Positions 22,870-29,686 of a stretch of 53,099 nt of DNA are shown one piece after another. Below the pieces are notes generated by a model that saw only the letters and a list, made by a program, of their open reading frames with translations, searched no databases and had not been told where the DNA came from. Source of the DNA: a virus. The DNA lies in the IMG/VR virus record IMGVR_UViG_3300028361_000502, positions 1 to 53,099 of that record. One strand, given 5' to 3'. The first letter of the stretch is position 1. Each line of letters starts with the position of its first letter. A program made the translations under genes and the position numbers.

Positions 22870-23376
22870 TTATTCCCACCGATAAAAAATGTGTGCGCCG
22901 ATTCTGCCTACCAGTTGAAGCTCACTGGCCCAATTAGGACTAACATACGTAGCGTGATAGTGTGTAGCACCTTCTGTAAGTCCGCGATATTTGTTGTCTT
23001 CGATTACGTTCCATGCCAGCATCTGTGATTGTACCCACATGTCTGTATCAGTAGGAACATCATCCTTGCCATCACAATACCAACTGAACTGGCACTTGTG
23101 AAGCACCATATTGCCTGCACTGTCTTGAACGCCTTGTTGTACTACTGCACAAACAGTATCAGGATAGCGTCGGTCATTGGTACGATTCATTACTACATTG
23201 GCTACACCTGCACGATCAGCTAGGTTACTGCCACGTGCTTCATGATAGATGTTCAATGATAGACAATAGTGCTGAGGATATTCTTCTTGAGTGAAAAGCT
23301 GAATGCTGGGTTCTCTAGCATTAGCACTGAGTGTTGATGTCAGCCCCAACAGGATTACTGCGATAAATTTTTTCAT
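22870..23376 (-). CDS. SleB-type cell-wall hydrolase with signal peptide
   Basis: 168 aa. The signal peptide is at about 1-20 (cleavage after A-N-A). The catalytic region (Hydrolase_2) has I-Y-H-E-A-R-G with the conserved Glu, then V-A-N-V-V-M-N-R and a C-H-K-C-Q-F-S-W-Y-C-D-G block typical of the SleB/CwlJ family. It should cleave peptidoglycan as a lytic transglycosylase-like enzyme. Export by Sec suggests an endolysin that does not need a holin pore. Confidence 0.85.
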   Translation of the reverse strand: MKKFIAVILLGLTSTLSANAREPSIQLFTQEEYPQHYCLSLNIYHEARGSNLADRAGVANVVMNRTNDRRYPDTVCAVVQQGVQDSAGNMVLHKCQFSWYCDGKDDVPTDTDMWVQSQMLAWNVIEDNKYRGLTEGATHYHATYVSPNWASELQLVGRIGAHIFYRWE

Positions 23377-23428
23377 TCTTTTCCTTGTTTTGTATTTAAG
23401 TTAGATTTCTATGCTTAAACTGTGTGTT

Positions 23429-23809
23429 TTAGTTTCTACGCATTTCCGCAATGTCTTTTGCGTCTTGTTTTTTATCTGCGAACACAGGAACCATATTGCT
23501 TTTGTGCATCGTGGCAATTCCCAGCAATTGCCGCTCGCCACTGTAGGTCAGTGACTCTTTAGCTGTGCCGTGACCAGCTACATTATTACTCAGCTTTACT
23601 GACGACTTTGTTTTGTAATCTGGGATCTCATTAATGCCTACACGCTCTCCTTTGGCGTTGGTAGGCAGTGTTGTTTTACCTACACCCATTGACTTGAGCC
23701 AAGCTTCATGTTCTGCCTGTGCTTGAGAAAGACGCTTGTTTTTGCTGGCTTTTTGCTTGCGATTGTATTTGGTTGTGGTCAGATACGGTCCCACCATGGA
23801 CATTGTCAT
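23429..23809 (-). CDS. Conserved T4-like phage protein, 126 aa
   Basis: I use the ATG at 23809, which follows AGGAGTTTTTCT; the longer frame to 23857 runs through promoter sequence. The chain begins MTMSMVGPYLTTTKYNRKQ, is Lys/Arg-rich and ends with AEMRRN. Similar proteins (Y...T..YNRKQ..SK..RLS.A...HE.WLKS) occur across marine T4-like phages; the function is unknown. Its ribosome site is embedded in a hairpin (23814-23851). Confidence 0.8.
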   Translation of the reverse strand: MTMSMVGPYLTTTKYNRKQKASKNKRLSQAQAEHEAWLKSMGVGKTTLPTNAKGERVGINEIPDYKTKSSVKLSNNVAGHGTAKESLTYSGERQLLGIATMHKSNMVPVFADKKQDAKDIAEMRRN

Positions 23810-23813
23810 AGAA

Positions 23814-23851
23814 AAACTCCTGCTGTTATTTTTATATAATAGCAGGAGTTT
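23814..23851 (-). promoter_or_regulatory. SD-sequestering hairpin/terminator
   Basis: An 11-bp perfect inverted repeat (AAACTCCTGCT / AGCAGGAGTTT) with a second 4-bp stem after one mismatch, then TTTTT. Its 3' arm contains the AGGAG ribosome site of the gene at 23809, and the promoter -10 (23836-23841) lies in the loop. Read-through messages would hide the ribosome site; messages from the internal promoter lack the 5' arm and would expose it. Confidence 0.8.
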
Positions 23852-23864
23852 GATCACTTGTCAA
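23836..23864 (-). promoter_or_regulatory. Sigma70-type promoter inside hairpin
   Basis: TTGACA, a 17-base spacer ending TGC, then TATTAT. The -10 is inside the loop of the inverted repeat 23814-23851. Confidence 0.75.
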
Positions 23865-23994
23865 GCTTATTTTTGATCCATAGGAACGCTGCATACACAG
23901 ACAGCGCCCACGCAGTTGCGACTGCTATATCAACTGCGTGAGATCGCATGTTGTAGATAAATTCTATTCCTACTTTTGCTGTTTCCGGATCCAT
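23854..23994 (-). CDS. Small membrane protein, 46 aa
   Basis: An ATG at 23994 opens MDPETAKVGIEFIYNMRSH, then a hydrophobic helix (about 19-40, VDIAVATAWALSVYAAFLW) and a charged end IKNKLDK. It is probably a single-pass membrane peptide. It follows the Ala-rich gene by four bases and ends inside the promoter region of the next gene. No function is known. Confidence 0.6.
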   Translation of the reverse strand: MDPETAKVGIEFIYNMRSHAVDIAVATAWALSVYAAFLWIKNKLDK

Positions 23995-23998
23995 GTTG

Positions 23999-25057
23999 TT
24001 ACCAGAACTTTAGTTTCTTAGCTGCTTTTTTAGCTGCATCTGCTGTGGCTTTGGCTGCATCTTCTGTTGCTTTGGCGGCTGCGTCTGCTGCTCGTTTTGT
24101 TTCTGCTGCGGCTGCGTCTGCTGCTCGTTTTACTTCTTCTGCTTTGCGCTTTGTTTCAGCTGCGGCTGCTTCAGTTGCTCGTTTTGCTGCTTCTGCTTGA
24201 CGTCTTGCTTCTGCTTCGGCTGCGTCTGCCTGTCGTAGTGCTTCTGCTGCGGCTTTGGCTGTTGCTTCTGCTGCGTCTTTGGCTGCTTCTTGCGCTGGCC
24301 TTGTATCTACGCTGACACTCAGGTCAACATCAACCCCAGCTAATAGTGCAACTTCACCACTTATACCTACAGTAGCAACACCATCATCTATAGTTGCTCC
24401 GCCGCCAACTTCAGCACCTGCCTGAACACCGATACTTGCACCACCAGTTGCAGCGCCTCCATTGCCACTGCTGTCATAAGCACTGGTAGTATTGTCAACT
24501 CCTACACTTACCCCAGCGGTTGCACCAGCATGACCTGATGCGCCATCTTTACCGATTTGAGCACTTGCACCAGCACTTGCTCCTGCTTCTGCGTGAACTG
24601 CGGTTTCGTTCTTAACTGTCACATCACCAACTTGCTGACTTATGGCCACGCTTGCTTCTGCACTGGCACCAACTTCTGCGCCCACTTCAGCATAAGCGTT
24701 ATCACCACTTACACCTGCTTGTGCTCCTGCACTTGCATGTGCTTCTGCACTGGCGCTTGCTTCAACAGTAGTATCACCGTAGGCTGCACTTGTGCCTGCT
24801 TCTGCACCAATGCTTGCTTCAGCACTTGCTGCGGCGGTTGTGTCGGTTACTTCTGTACCTGCACTTGCATGTGCTTCTGCGCTGGCATGTGCTTCTAAGT
24901 CAACGCCGCCTATAGTTGTTTCTGCGCTGGCGCTGGATGAACCGCCTATGCTTGCCTGTGGATTGTCAATGTCAGACCCTGCGGTGAAATCATTGCTAAC
25001 GCTTGTAGTAGGACCGTTGTCCTCTTCTTCGTCTTTTTTCTCTACTTGATCTGACAT
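23999..25057 (-). CDS. Ala/Gly-rich low-complexity protein with amphipathic helical tail
   Basis: 352 aa in three parts. An acidic N-terminus (about 1-40) comes first. Then about 220 residues of repeating Ala-Ser-Ala-Glu-Ala / Gly-Ala-x-A-G units (SAEAHASAG, ASAEASIGAEAG) suggest stacked beta or polyproline-like turns. An Ala/Glu/Arg/Lys helical tail (about 258-345, A-A-E-A-x-R-R-A-E/A-A-A-K-x-A-E) with coiled-coil character ends in K-K-L-K-F-W. No signal peptide is present. Its glycine/alanine composition differs strongly from neighbours. Pore-forming, envelope-binding and structural-fibre roles are all possible; function unknown. Confidence 0.65.
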   Translation of the reverse strand: MSDQVEKKDEEEDNGPTTSVSNDFTAGSDIDNPQASIGGSSSASAETTIGGVDLEAHASAEAHASAGTEVTDTTAAASAEASIGAEAGTSAAYGDTTVEASASAEAHASAGAQAGVSGDNAYAEVGAEVGASAEASVAISQQVGDVTVKNETAVHAEAGASAGASAQIGKDGASGHAGATAGVSVGVDNTTSAYDSSGNGGAATGGASIGVQAGAEVGGGATIDDGVATVGISGEVALLAGVDVDLSVSVDTRPAQEAAKDAAEATAKAAAEALRQADAAEAEARRQAEAAKRATEAAAAETKRKAEEVKRAADAAAAETKRAADAAAKATEDAAKATADAAKKAAKKLKFW

Positions 25058-25067
25058 GAATTCTCCT

Positions 25068-25532
25068 TTACTTGTGTTCTATCAGTTTTGCTGCTTCGTA
25101 TTCATCTTTATTTACCACACCCTCTTCGAGCAAACGCTCGCGGTTCTTTTGATGCTGCGCTTCAGTTAATTCTTTTGCTCCACCGTAGTAGGGAACACAG
25201 TGTCCTTCTTCCATCATAATTTTGGTTATGAATCTGCCACCGTCGTCTATAAAGTCACCCAGCACACGGCCAAACTTACCCTTCATGTCAGTGCCATCTT
25301 TAGCAACCTGTGTGCGCAGTACGGAATACTCGCCCAGCAGTTCTTCTAGTCTCTTTTTTGCTGCTAGTCCAAACAGTTTTTCCACCGCATCTTTGGTTCT
25401 TGATTCTGGTGTGTCAATGCCCATGATACGAACACGTTCGTTGTGTATCCATATGCCAAAGCCTAGATCGATATCTACATCTACTGTGTCGCCATCTACA
25501 ACTCGTAGTACTTTTACTCTATATTCATACAT
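25068..25532 (-). CDS. Staphylococcal-nuclease-like (SNase) protein
   Basis: 154 aa of the SNase OB-fold: V-L-R-V-V-D-G-D-T-V-D-V at 9-20 (catalytic Asp and Ca2+ site), R-V-R-I-M-G-I-D-T-P-E-S at 33-44 (Arg and Glu), and K-G-K-F-G-R-V-L-G at about 83-91 (second catalytic Arg). All catalytic residues are in place. It should degrade DNA or RNA. Such nucleases are common in marine phages. The ribosome site is AAGAGGGC. Confidence 0.9.
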   Translation of the reverse strand: MYEYRVKVLRVVDGDTVDVDIDLGFGIWIHNERVRIMGIDTPESRTKDAVEKLFGLAAKKRLEELLGEYSVLRTQVAKDGTDMKGKFGRVLGDFIDDGGRFITKIMMEEGHCVPYYGGAKELTEAQHQKNRERLLEEGVVNKDEYEAAKLIEHK

Positions 25533-25554
25533 TTATTTTGCCCTCTTGAGTAGT

Positions 25555-25574
25555 GTAGGGCCCGCAGGCCCTAC
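25555..25574. other. Strong hairpin between two minus-strand genes
   Basis: A perfect 8-bp stem (GTAGGGCC / GGCCCTAC) with loop CGCA between the 84-aa gene and the nuclease gene. No U-run follows on the minus strand, so it is a weak terminator or a processing/stability signal. Confidence 0.6.
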
Positions 25575-25580
25575 TGTATG

Positions 25581-25835
25581 TTATCTATTGTATTTGGGTG
25601 ATCCCCAAAGGTCTTTAGCGTTTACTCGTATAAAACGCTTGTCGGGTTCGTTAGGATTAGGATTTGATATAGTAAGAACTACATTCTTACCTTTTGCCCA
25701 AGCAGCACGTTGATTAAACATACGTTCACCGCTGGCCAAATAGTCTTTACGCATTGCTTTTTTCACGCCATTGCTGACATTACTGTGTTTTCCTTGGCTT
25801 ATAAAGCCTTTGCTGTTGCCGCCTTTTTTACCCAT
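25581..25835 (-). CDS. Conserved basic T4-like phage protein, 84 aa
   Basis: Begins M-G-K-K-G-G-N-S-K-G-F-I-S and ends I-R-V-N-A-K-D-L-W-G. Nearly identical frameworks (MGKKGGNSKGF..., KGKNVxLTIxNPN, KRFIRVNxRDxWG) occur across cyanophages, so it is an established but uncharacterised family. It is strongly basic and may bind nucleic acid. A late-type promoter lies about 45 bases upstream. Confidence 0.88.
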   Translation of the reverse strand: MGKKGGNSKGFISQGKHSNVSNGVKKAMRKDYLASGERMFNQRAAWAKGKNVVLTISNPNPNEPDKRFIRVNAKDLWGSPKYNR

Positions 25836-25879
25836 TGAGGTTCTCCTTTGTTAAAAATATGCCCTCACTTATTATAGTA

Positions 25880-25887
25880 GTATTTAT
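25880..25887 (-). promoter_or_regulatory. T4-type late promoter
   Basis: ATAAATAC on the minus strand, about 45 bases before the 84-aa basic protein and just after the porin terminator. Confidence 0.55.
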
Positions 25888-25896
25888 TGATTTCAA

Positions 25897-25919
25897 TAAA
25901 AAAGGGCCCGAAGGCCCTT
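25897..25919 (-). terminator. Intrinsic terminator of porin gene
   Basis: A 7-bp stem AAGGGCC/GGCCCTT with a TTCG tetraloop, followed on the minus strand by TTTTTT. Confidence 0.9.
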
Positions 25920-25950
25920 GATTGTAGTATGGTTTACTGAGTTCAGTAAA

Positions 25951-26742
25951 TTAGAAGCTGAAGCTTACACCAGCGCCTACGCTGTTTGTTTCAGCGTCAA
26001 CGTTGTATGTGCCTTCTGCGTATACATTTAGACCATTGAAGTCATATGCTACACCAGCACCAACATTTTGAAATGCGTCCGCATCGTCACCGTTTACAAA
26101 CGCTGTAACGATCTTATAGCCTGCACTTGCTTCATAAGCAACTACTTCAGTAGCAGTTGCGTAGGTCACAATGCCACCAACCGCAACGTCAGCAGTTACA
26201 CTATAATCTGCTCGTACACCCACTGTGTAGTCTTCGCTGTCGACGTTGTAGTCTGCTACACCAGTAACAGCACCTGCACCAATGTCAAGTGTATAAGCAG
26301 CCTGTAGATTTTCAATGTCACCAATGTCAGTAGTGATGTCAGTGAATCCAACCAGCACTGCGGCTGCGCCAAATTCCACAATCAACGACTCGTGGTCGCT
26401 TGCAGGGTTTGCAATAGTATCGCCGCCTACGATTTCAAAATCATTACCGATAAAAATGTCACCCTGATCTCCAAAAGACACAGTAACAGCATCAGTTGCT
26501 ATGCCAAGTTGCCATTCGTCAACAGTCAAATTGCCAGCATCAACTGATTCAAGATTGAATCCGCTAAAAGCAAGGCCCGCGCCAGTATCAGCAGTTACAC
26601 CAAAACCCAGTGTGGTTTCAGCTACATAGTTGCCAGCTGTGTTTTCAGTAATTTCAACGCCAACTGAACCACCAAGTTCTGCTGCGGTGGTTGTGCCTGC
26701 TACGAATAGTGTGGCTACAGTTGCCATAAATAGATTGCGCAT
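25951..26742 (-). CDS. Outer-membrane porin-like beta-barrel protein
   Basis: 263 aa. The signal peptide is at 1-20 (A-G-T-T-T-A-A-E). The mature chain is alternating Val/Ala/Gly/Asp strands (for example Y-T-V-G-V-R-A-D-Y-S-V, V-A-V-G-G-I-V-T-Y-A-T-A) and ends in the barrel signature V-G-A-G-V-S-F-S-F with a terminal Phe. It should insert in the host outer membrane, perhaps to change permeability or block further infection (superinfection exclusion). Its own terminators on both sides (25897 and 26775) show a single-gene unit. It could derive from a host porin. Confidence 0.8.
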   Translation of the reverse strand: MRNLFMATVATLFVAGTTTAAELGGSVGVEITENTAGNYVAETTLGFGVTADTGAGLAFSGFNLESVDAGNLTVDEWQLGIATDAVTVSFGDQGDIFIGNDFEIVGGDTIANPASDHESLIVEFGAAAVLVGFTDITTDIGDIENLQAAYTLDIGAGAVTGVADYNVDSEDYTVGVRADYSVTADVAVGGIVTYATATEVVAYEASAGYKIVTAFVNGDDADAFQNVGAGVAYDFNGLNVYAEGTYNVDAETNSVGAGVSFSF

Positions 26743-26774
26743 GTTTTATTTCCTTTTTACATGTGTTAAACAGT

Positions 26775-26801
26775 AAAGGGCAAGTTCGATGCTTGCCCTT
26801 T
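26775..26801 (-). terminator. Hairpin terminator upstream of porin
   Basis: A perfect 10-bp stem (AAAGGGCAAG / CTTGCCCTTT) with a 7-base loop, ending the gene string above it. Only a short T-run follows. Confidence 0.75.
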
Positions 26802-26821
26802 CACTATTATAGTTATAACAG

Positions 26822-27034
26822 TTATCTGCGTTTAGTCAATCGTTTTGATTGTTTACTGGGCTTTTCAGCAACAATGTCGGTTAAAGTGTTGCGTTCCAGC
26901 AACGGTAACACTGCTGCTTCTGATTGACTGCGGTTCCATTTGAACTGCTTTTCTGCTTCTTTAAGCATGTCCTCTACGGCATCGTGTCTTGCTATAATGC
27001 CGTAGAGCATTCGATCTATTTCAATCCAATTCAC
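26822..27034 (-). CDS. Small basic hypothetical protein, 70 aa
   Basis: I place the start at the GTG at 27034, which overlaps the TGA of the gene before it (GTGA); a longer frame to 27076 overlaps that gene. It reads MNWIEIDRMLYGIIARHDAVEDMLKEAEKQF and ends in a Lys/Arg-rich tail SKRLTKRR. Helical throughout; possibly nucleic-acid-binding. Function unknown. Confidence 0.6.
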   Translation of the reverse strand: MNWIEIDRMLYGIIARHDAVEDMLKEAEKQFKWNRSQSEAAVLPLLERNTLTDIVAEKPSKQSKRLTKRR

Positions 27035-27207
27035 TTTTTGGATTCTTTTTCCGCCTTGGTTAATTTGTTGTTCCAAGTGCTGTTGCTGATACCCAGTTCG
27101 CTGGGCATGGGCTTGGTTTTTCCTACAGTAACTTCGCCGCCTTTTTTGAGAAACTGCTGAATCAATTCTTCATCTGTGTTCTTTTTTGGTTGATGATTCA
27201 TTGCCAT
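27031..27207 (-). CDS. Small hypothetical protein, 58 aa
   Basis: An ATG at 27207 gives MAMNHQPKKNTDEELIQQF, then L-K-K-G-G-E-V-T-V-G-K-T-K and a Ser/Lys-rich tail. The L-x-K-G-G-x-V-T motif is shared by small T4-like phage proteins. Its stop overlaps the next start (GTGA) and it lies 3 bases after the 35-aa gene. Function unknown. Confidence 0.55.
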   Translation of the reverse strand: MAMNHQPKKNTDEELIQQFLKKGGEVTVGKTKPMPSELGISNSTWNNKLTKAEKESKK

Positions 27208-27210
27208 AGT

Positions 27211-27318
27211 TTATAGGCCGCCTAGTAACTCTTCTAGTTTCTTTTTACTCTGTCCACGAACCTTTGCAGCTATAATGTTCATCAATACGTCAATTGCGTC
27301 TTTAAGTGAATCAGTCAT
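27211..27318 (-). CDS. Very small hypothetical protein, 35 aa
   Basis: Its ATG shares the last bases of the alternative oxidase stop (TAATG), which gives strong coupling. The peptide MTDSLKDAIDVLMNIIAAKVRG ... ELLGGL is an amphipathic helix with a KKKLEELL end. The overlap supports translation. Confidence 0.5.
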   Translation of the reverse strand: MTDSLKDAIDVLMNIIAAKVRGQSKKKLEELLGGL

Positions 27319-27929
27319 TATATATTCCTTTTCATTCCTTTGATTAAGGTATCTGCCATGCTGTGGTTAACATCTGCGTGGCCTTGCTCGTCTGCTCTCA
27401 CTGCTATTACAACATCACGCAATGTTGCGTCATCTGCTAGATTATAATAGTCACGAGCAATGTTGGGTGCAGCGATATTCTCTACTCTGCCAGCGTCAAT
27501 TTCTTCCAGATAGTGAGTATAACTTACCACTGCTTGATCTTCAAAGTAGCCTACCATTCTGTGTGCTGTGGTTGGGAAGAATACGTAAAGAATAAAATAA
27601 AAGTGCCAAAACACAAACTGTGCAAATAGAATCAACAGTCTTTCAAAGCGACTTGGCTTTGCGATCTCAACAAAGATCATAAGATGCATACGCTCGTTTT
27701 CTGCTTCTTCTAGCAGCGTTTTGATCCAGCCACGTTCGTCTGGTGCTATGTTGCGCAGGCTGCGTAGGTGCTGCCACATACCTGCTACCATGCCTGGAAC
27801 ACCTGCCACAGTCTCTAGAACAACTGCACGATGTCCATAGCGTTTGGCGAAGAATGTGTCCGCGAACCAACGAAAAGTCATTGTTAAAAAATAAGCAACT
27901 CTATCACTGAAGTCTTTGGGCTGTCTCAT
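27318..27929 (-). CDS. aox: Alternative (ubiquinol) oxidase
   Basis: A 203-aa diiron membrane-bound oxidase that passes electrons from quinol to O2 without proton pumping. Iron ligands are visible: V-V-L-E-T-V-A-G at about 36-43 (Glu), E-N-E-R-M-H-L at about 77-83 (Glu, His), G-Y-F-E-D-Q-A at about 128-134, and R-A-D-E-Q-G-H at about 178-184 (Glu, His). The R-Y-G-H-R-A-V-V-L-E-T block is like proteobacterial enzymes. Cyanophages carry the related plastid-type PTOX; here the setting is not cyanobacterial. Its ATG overlaps the upstream membrane-protein gene by four bases. Confidence 0.93.
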   Translation of the reverse strand: MRQPKDFSDRVAYFLTMTFRWFADTFFAKRYGHRAVVLETVAGVPGMVAGMWQHLRSLRNIAPDERGWIKTLLEEAENERMHLMIFVEIAKPSRFERLLILFAQFVFWHFYFILYVFFPTTAHRMVGYFEDQAVVSYTHYLEEIDAGRVENIAAPNIARDYYNLADDATLRDVVIAVRADEQGHADVNHSMADTLIKGMKRNI

Positions 27930-28288
27930 ACATGTTCACCGTTGTTTGCGCGGCCGTTGTACTTTGCGCCTGCTGTTACTAATTTGTTTACGGAAGTTGG
28001 GTTGCGATTTGCTTCACGGAATGTGATAGCAGTGATTGCAACTCCGCTGATCAGCAGTATGTGAAACACTGCACTGATGCCAAACGCAACAAAGCTGCCC
28101 AGCATAGCAGCAAAGAGGCCGCTCCATACAAATGCTAGACTTTGAAATACCATATGGGCCGCCATAGGGTCTAGATTCTTTAGTAGTGAGTTTTCGATAG
28201 TCATTACGCTATCCCACATCTCTCTAGGCATAGCAATTACAGTCTTCACTGTGGTAACTATGCCTACTGGCTTTGCTTTTCTGTTCAT
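27926..28288 (-). CDS. Membrane protein coupled to alternative oxidase, 120 aa
   Basis: Two hydrophobic helices (about 52-73 and 75-90: V-F-Q-S-L-A-F-V-W-S-G-L-F-A-A-M-L and F-H-I-L-L-I-S-G-V-A) follow a polar N-terminus. A Asn/Gly-rich tail ends NNGEHV. It overlaps the oxidase start (ATGA), so equal synthesis is likely; it could anchor or assist the oxidase. No family is recognised. Confidence 0.7.
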   Translation of the reverse strand: MNRKAKPVGIVTTVKTVIAMPREMWDSVMTIENSLLKNLDPMAAHMVFQSLAFVWSGLFAAMLGSFVAFGISAVFHILLISGVAITAITFREANRNPTSVNKLVTAGAKYNGRANNGEHV

Positions 28289-28339
28289 TGTGTGTTCCTC
28301 TGTATGTTGTATGTATAATATATAGCATACAAATAGACC

Positions 28340-28775
28340 AAAGTCTACTTATATAGGTGCGTTAAAGTGTAGCAGATACTTACAGTTTCAGAGTGGTGCG
28401 TTTTGTATCCCACTATTTGTAACCCAATGTCCTAATCCTAGTTTAACGGGCACATTCTCTTACCCAGCTGATAAAACTATGTTAAACCTTTTTGCCGTCT
28501 GTAAGTGTAAGTTGATTCTGTTACTAGGTTCAACTTACAAAACCCTCACATACCCTTAGGCTGCTATTGCCATCTCTGGCGCTCTATTTGCGTTTGCATT
28601 TAGAATGTTTGACTGAATAACGTAGGTCAACACGAATACCTAAAAATAAGTTTTTAACGCCCGTCGATCCCTTTCGCCCCCGGAGTAAAACACACATTTA
28701 TATATGTGCTTTATGGTGGAGGCGTTGGCCTTCGAAAGCCAAGTCCGGTACATCAATCACCTATTCGTGATTAAA
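28340..28775 (-). ncRNA. ssrA: Two-piece (circularly permuted) tmRNA
   Basis: On the minus strand the acceptor piece comes first (about 28775-28714) and ends CGCCTCC-A-CCA with an encoded CCA. A short intervening hairpin loop (CACAT/ATGTG) follows, and then the coding piece starts at 28681 with GGGGGCG, which pairs over 7 bp with CGCCTCC and keeps the G3-U70 alanine identity pair. It continues AAAGGGATCGACGGG as in tmRNA. Helix H2 joins the two pieces: TATTCGTG (28631-28638) is perfectly complementary to CACGAATA (28762-28769). The tag frame is at 28597-28556 (tag ANANRAPEMAIAA, then TAA), followed by a 7-bp hairpin. The T arm (28725-28742) has a TTCGAA loop. Ends are approximate. Confidence 0.93.
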
Positions 28776-28788
28776 CTATAAGACAGTA

Positions 28789-29541
28789 TTATTTCCTATA
28801 GTATTCCATTCTACGACCTTTATACCAACCGTTTGGTATCTCGCCGCTCGTGTATTTATTTTCTTTTGTTGTTGGATTATAGATCCAAAAATTTCCATAA
28901 ACTCCAGACTTTCTCTTTAGCCTATCTCTTGCTTCTGTAATCCTTATCCATCCTTCTTGTATATTATATACGGAAAAAACTCGTTTGTCAAGATTGAATC
29001 TCGAAGTATCTGTAAGATTTTCTGGAACACACCAGCATTTGTCTTTCATACTATTATTTTCTTTTTGATATTTAGAAACTTTTTTGTATGATTCCTTATA
29101 GACATCAGGGTTGTCTCTAATCTTCCTTTCTTTAGATTCGTTAGCTTTTTTACTAAGATTTACAACTTCAGGGTCGCCCTTCTTAAATGAAGTTGATCGA
29201 AGTCCACCTCCTTTTTTAGCACCTTTTAATCTTGCTGCTTGGGCAGCAGGCGCCTTATTCCAAGTACTCCATCCTCCGTCGCCTTCTTCTATTTTAAGAT
29301 TAGCCCATTCGTTAGATTCGACAATATTAAAACGGTTGCTGTATTCTATGCCCTTTTCTTTAATAACATCTTTACTGTCTGTTATTATTAATATTTCTGT
29401 AGAGATATCAGCACCGTGTTTTTTAAGATGATTTGTCCATCGTGTACCACTGCCTTTATAAGTATATGGGTCAGCAGATGTCTGACCTAGGTATTTTAAT
29501 CCTGTTTGATTGTGTGTTTTTACATATAAATAATATGTCAT
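28789..29541 (-). CDS. GIY-YIG-like putative homing endonuclease
   Basis: 250 aa. The N-terminus M-T-Y-Y-L-Y-V-K-T-H-N-Q-T-G-L-K-Y-L-G-Q-T is the GIY-YIG-type strand pair seen in many free-standing phage endonucleases, followed by Y-K-G-S-G and N-H-L-K-K-H-G. A basic linker rich in Lys/Gly and a C-terminal DNA-contact region (S-G-V-Y-G-N-F-W-I-Y-N) follow. It sits directly upstream of the tmRNA acceptor piece. It may drive spread of this locus. It could alternatively be degenerate, because I cannot test all catalytic residues. Confidence 0.72.
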   Translation of the reverse strand: MTYYLYVKTHNQTGLKYLGQTSADPYTYKGSGTRWTNHLKKHGADISTEILIITDSKDVIKEKGIEYSNRFNIVESNEWANLKIEEGDGGWSTWNKAPAAQAARLKGAKKGGGLRSTSFKKGDPEVVNLSKKANESKERKIRDNPDVYKESYKKVSKYQKENNSMKDKCWCVPENLTDTSRFNLDKRVFSVYNIQEGWIRITEARDRLKRKSGVYGNFWIYNPTTKENKYTSGEIPNGWYKGRRMEYYRK

Positions 29542-29559
29542 TGCTGGAAATCTCCTTTA

Positions 29560-29680
29560 GTATTTTTAGAGTAGTTGGGACTGCCATCCGCGAACTACAT
29601 TATTATTTATCTAAAAGAGTTATTTTTGCCCGGTACCGCCCCCAGGTCCAGAATGTGTCCACGTTGTTTCAACGTTTACA
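29560..29680 (-). other. Structured leader upstream of homing-endonuclease gene, no coding sequence
   Basis: About 120 bases between a strong promoter (29687-29714) and the gene at 29541. It holds a small stem (ACGTT/AACGT near 29670), a GC-rich stretch (CTGGACCTGGGGGCGGTACC near 29640), a further late-type motif near 29600, and a 6-bp stem GTAGTT/AACTAC at 29571-29598. The GC-rich part has a slight resemblance to tmRNA acceptor sequence, but no complete RNA class can be assigned. Confidence 0.5.
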
Positions 29681-29686
29681 AGTTTA

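Noticed and set aside
24557-25049. Cys-rich plus-strand frame over the Ala-rich gene
   Set aside because: It is the mirror of Ala/Gly codons (GCA/GCT giving TGC/AGC), so composition explains the apparent Cys-rich protein.
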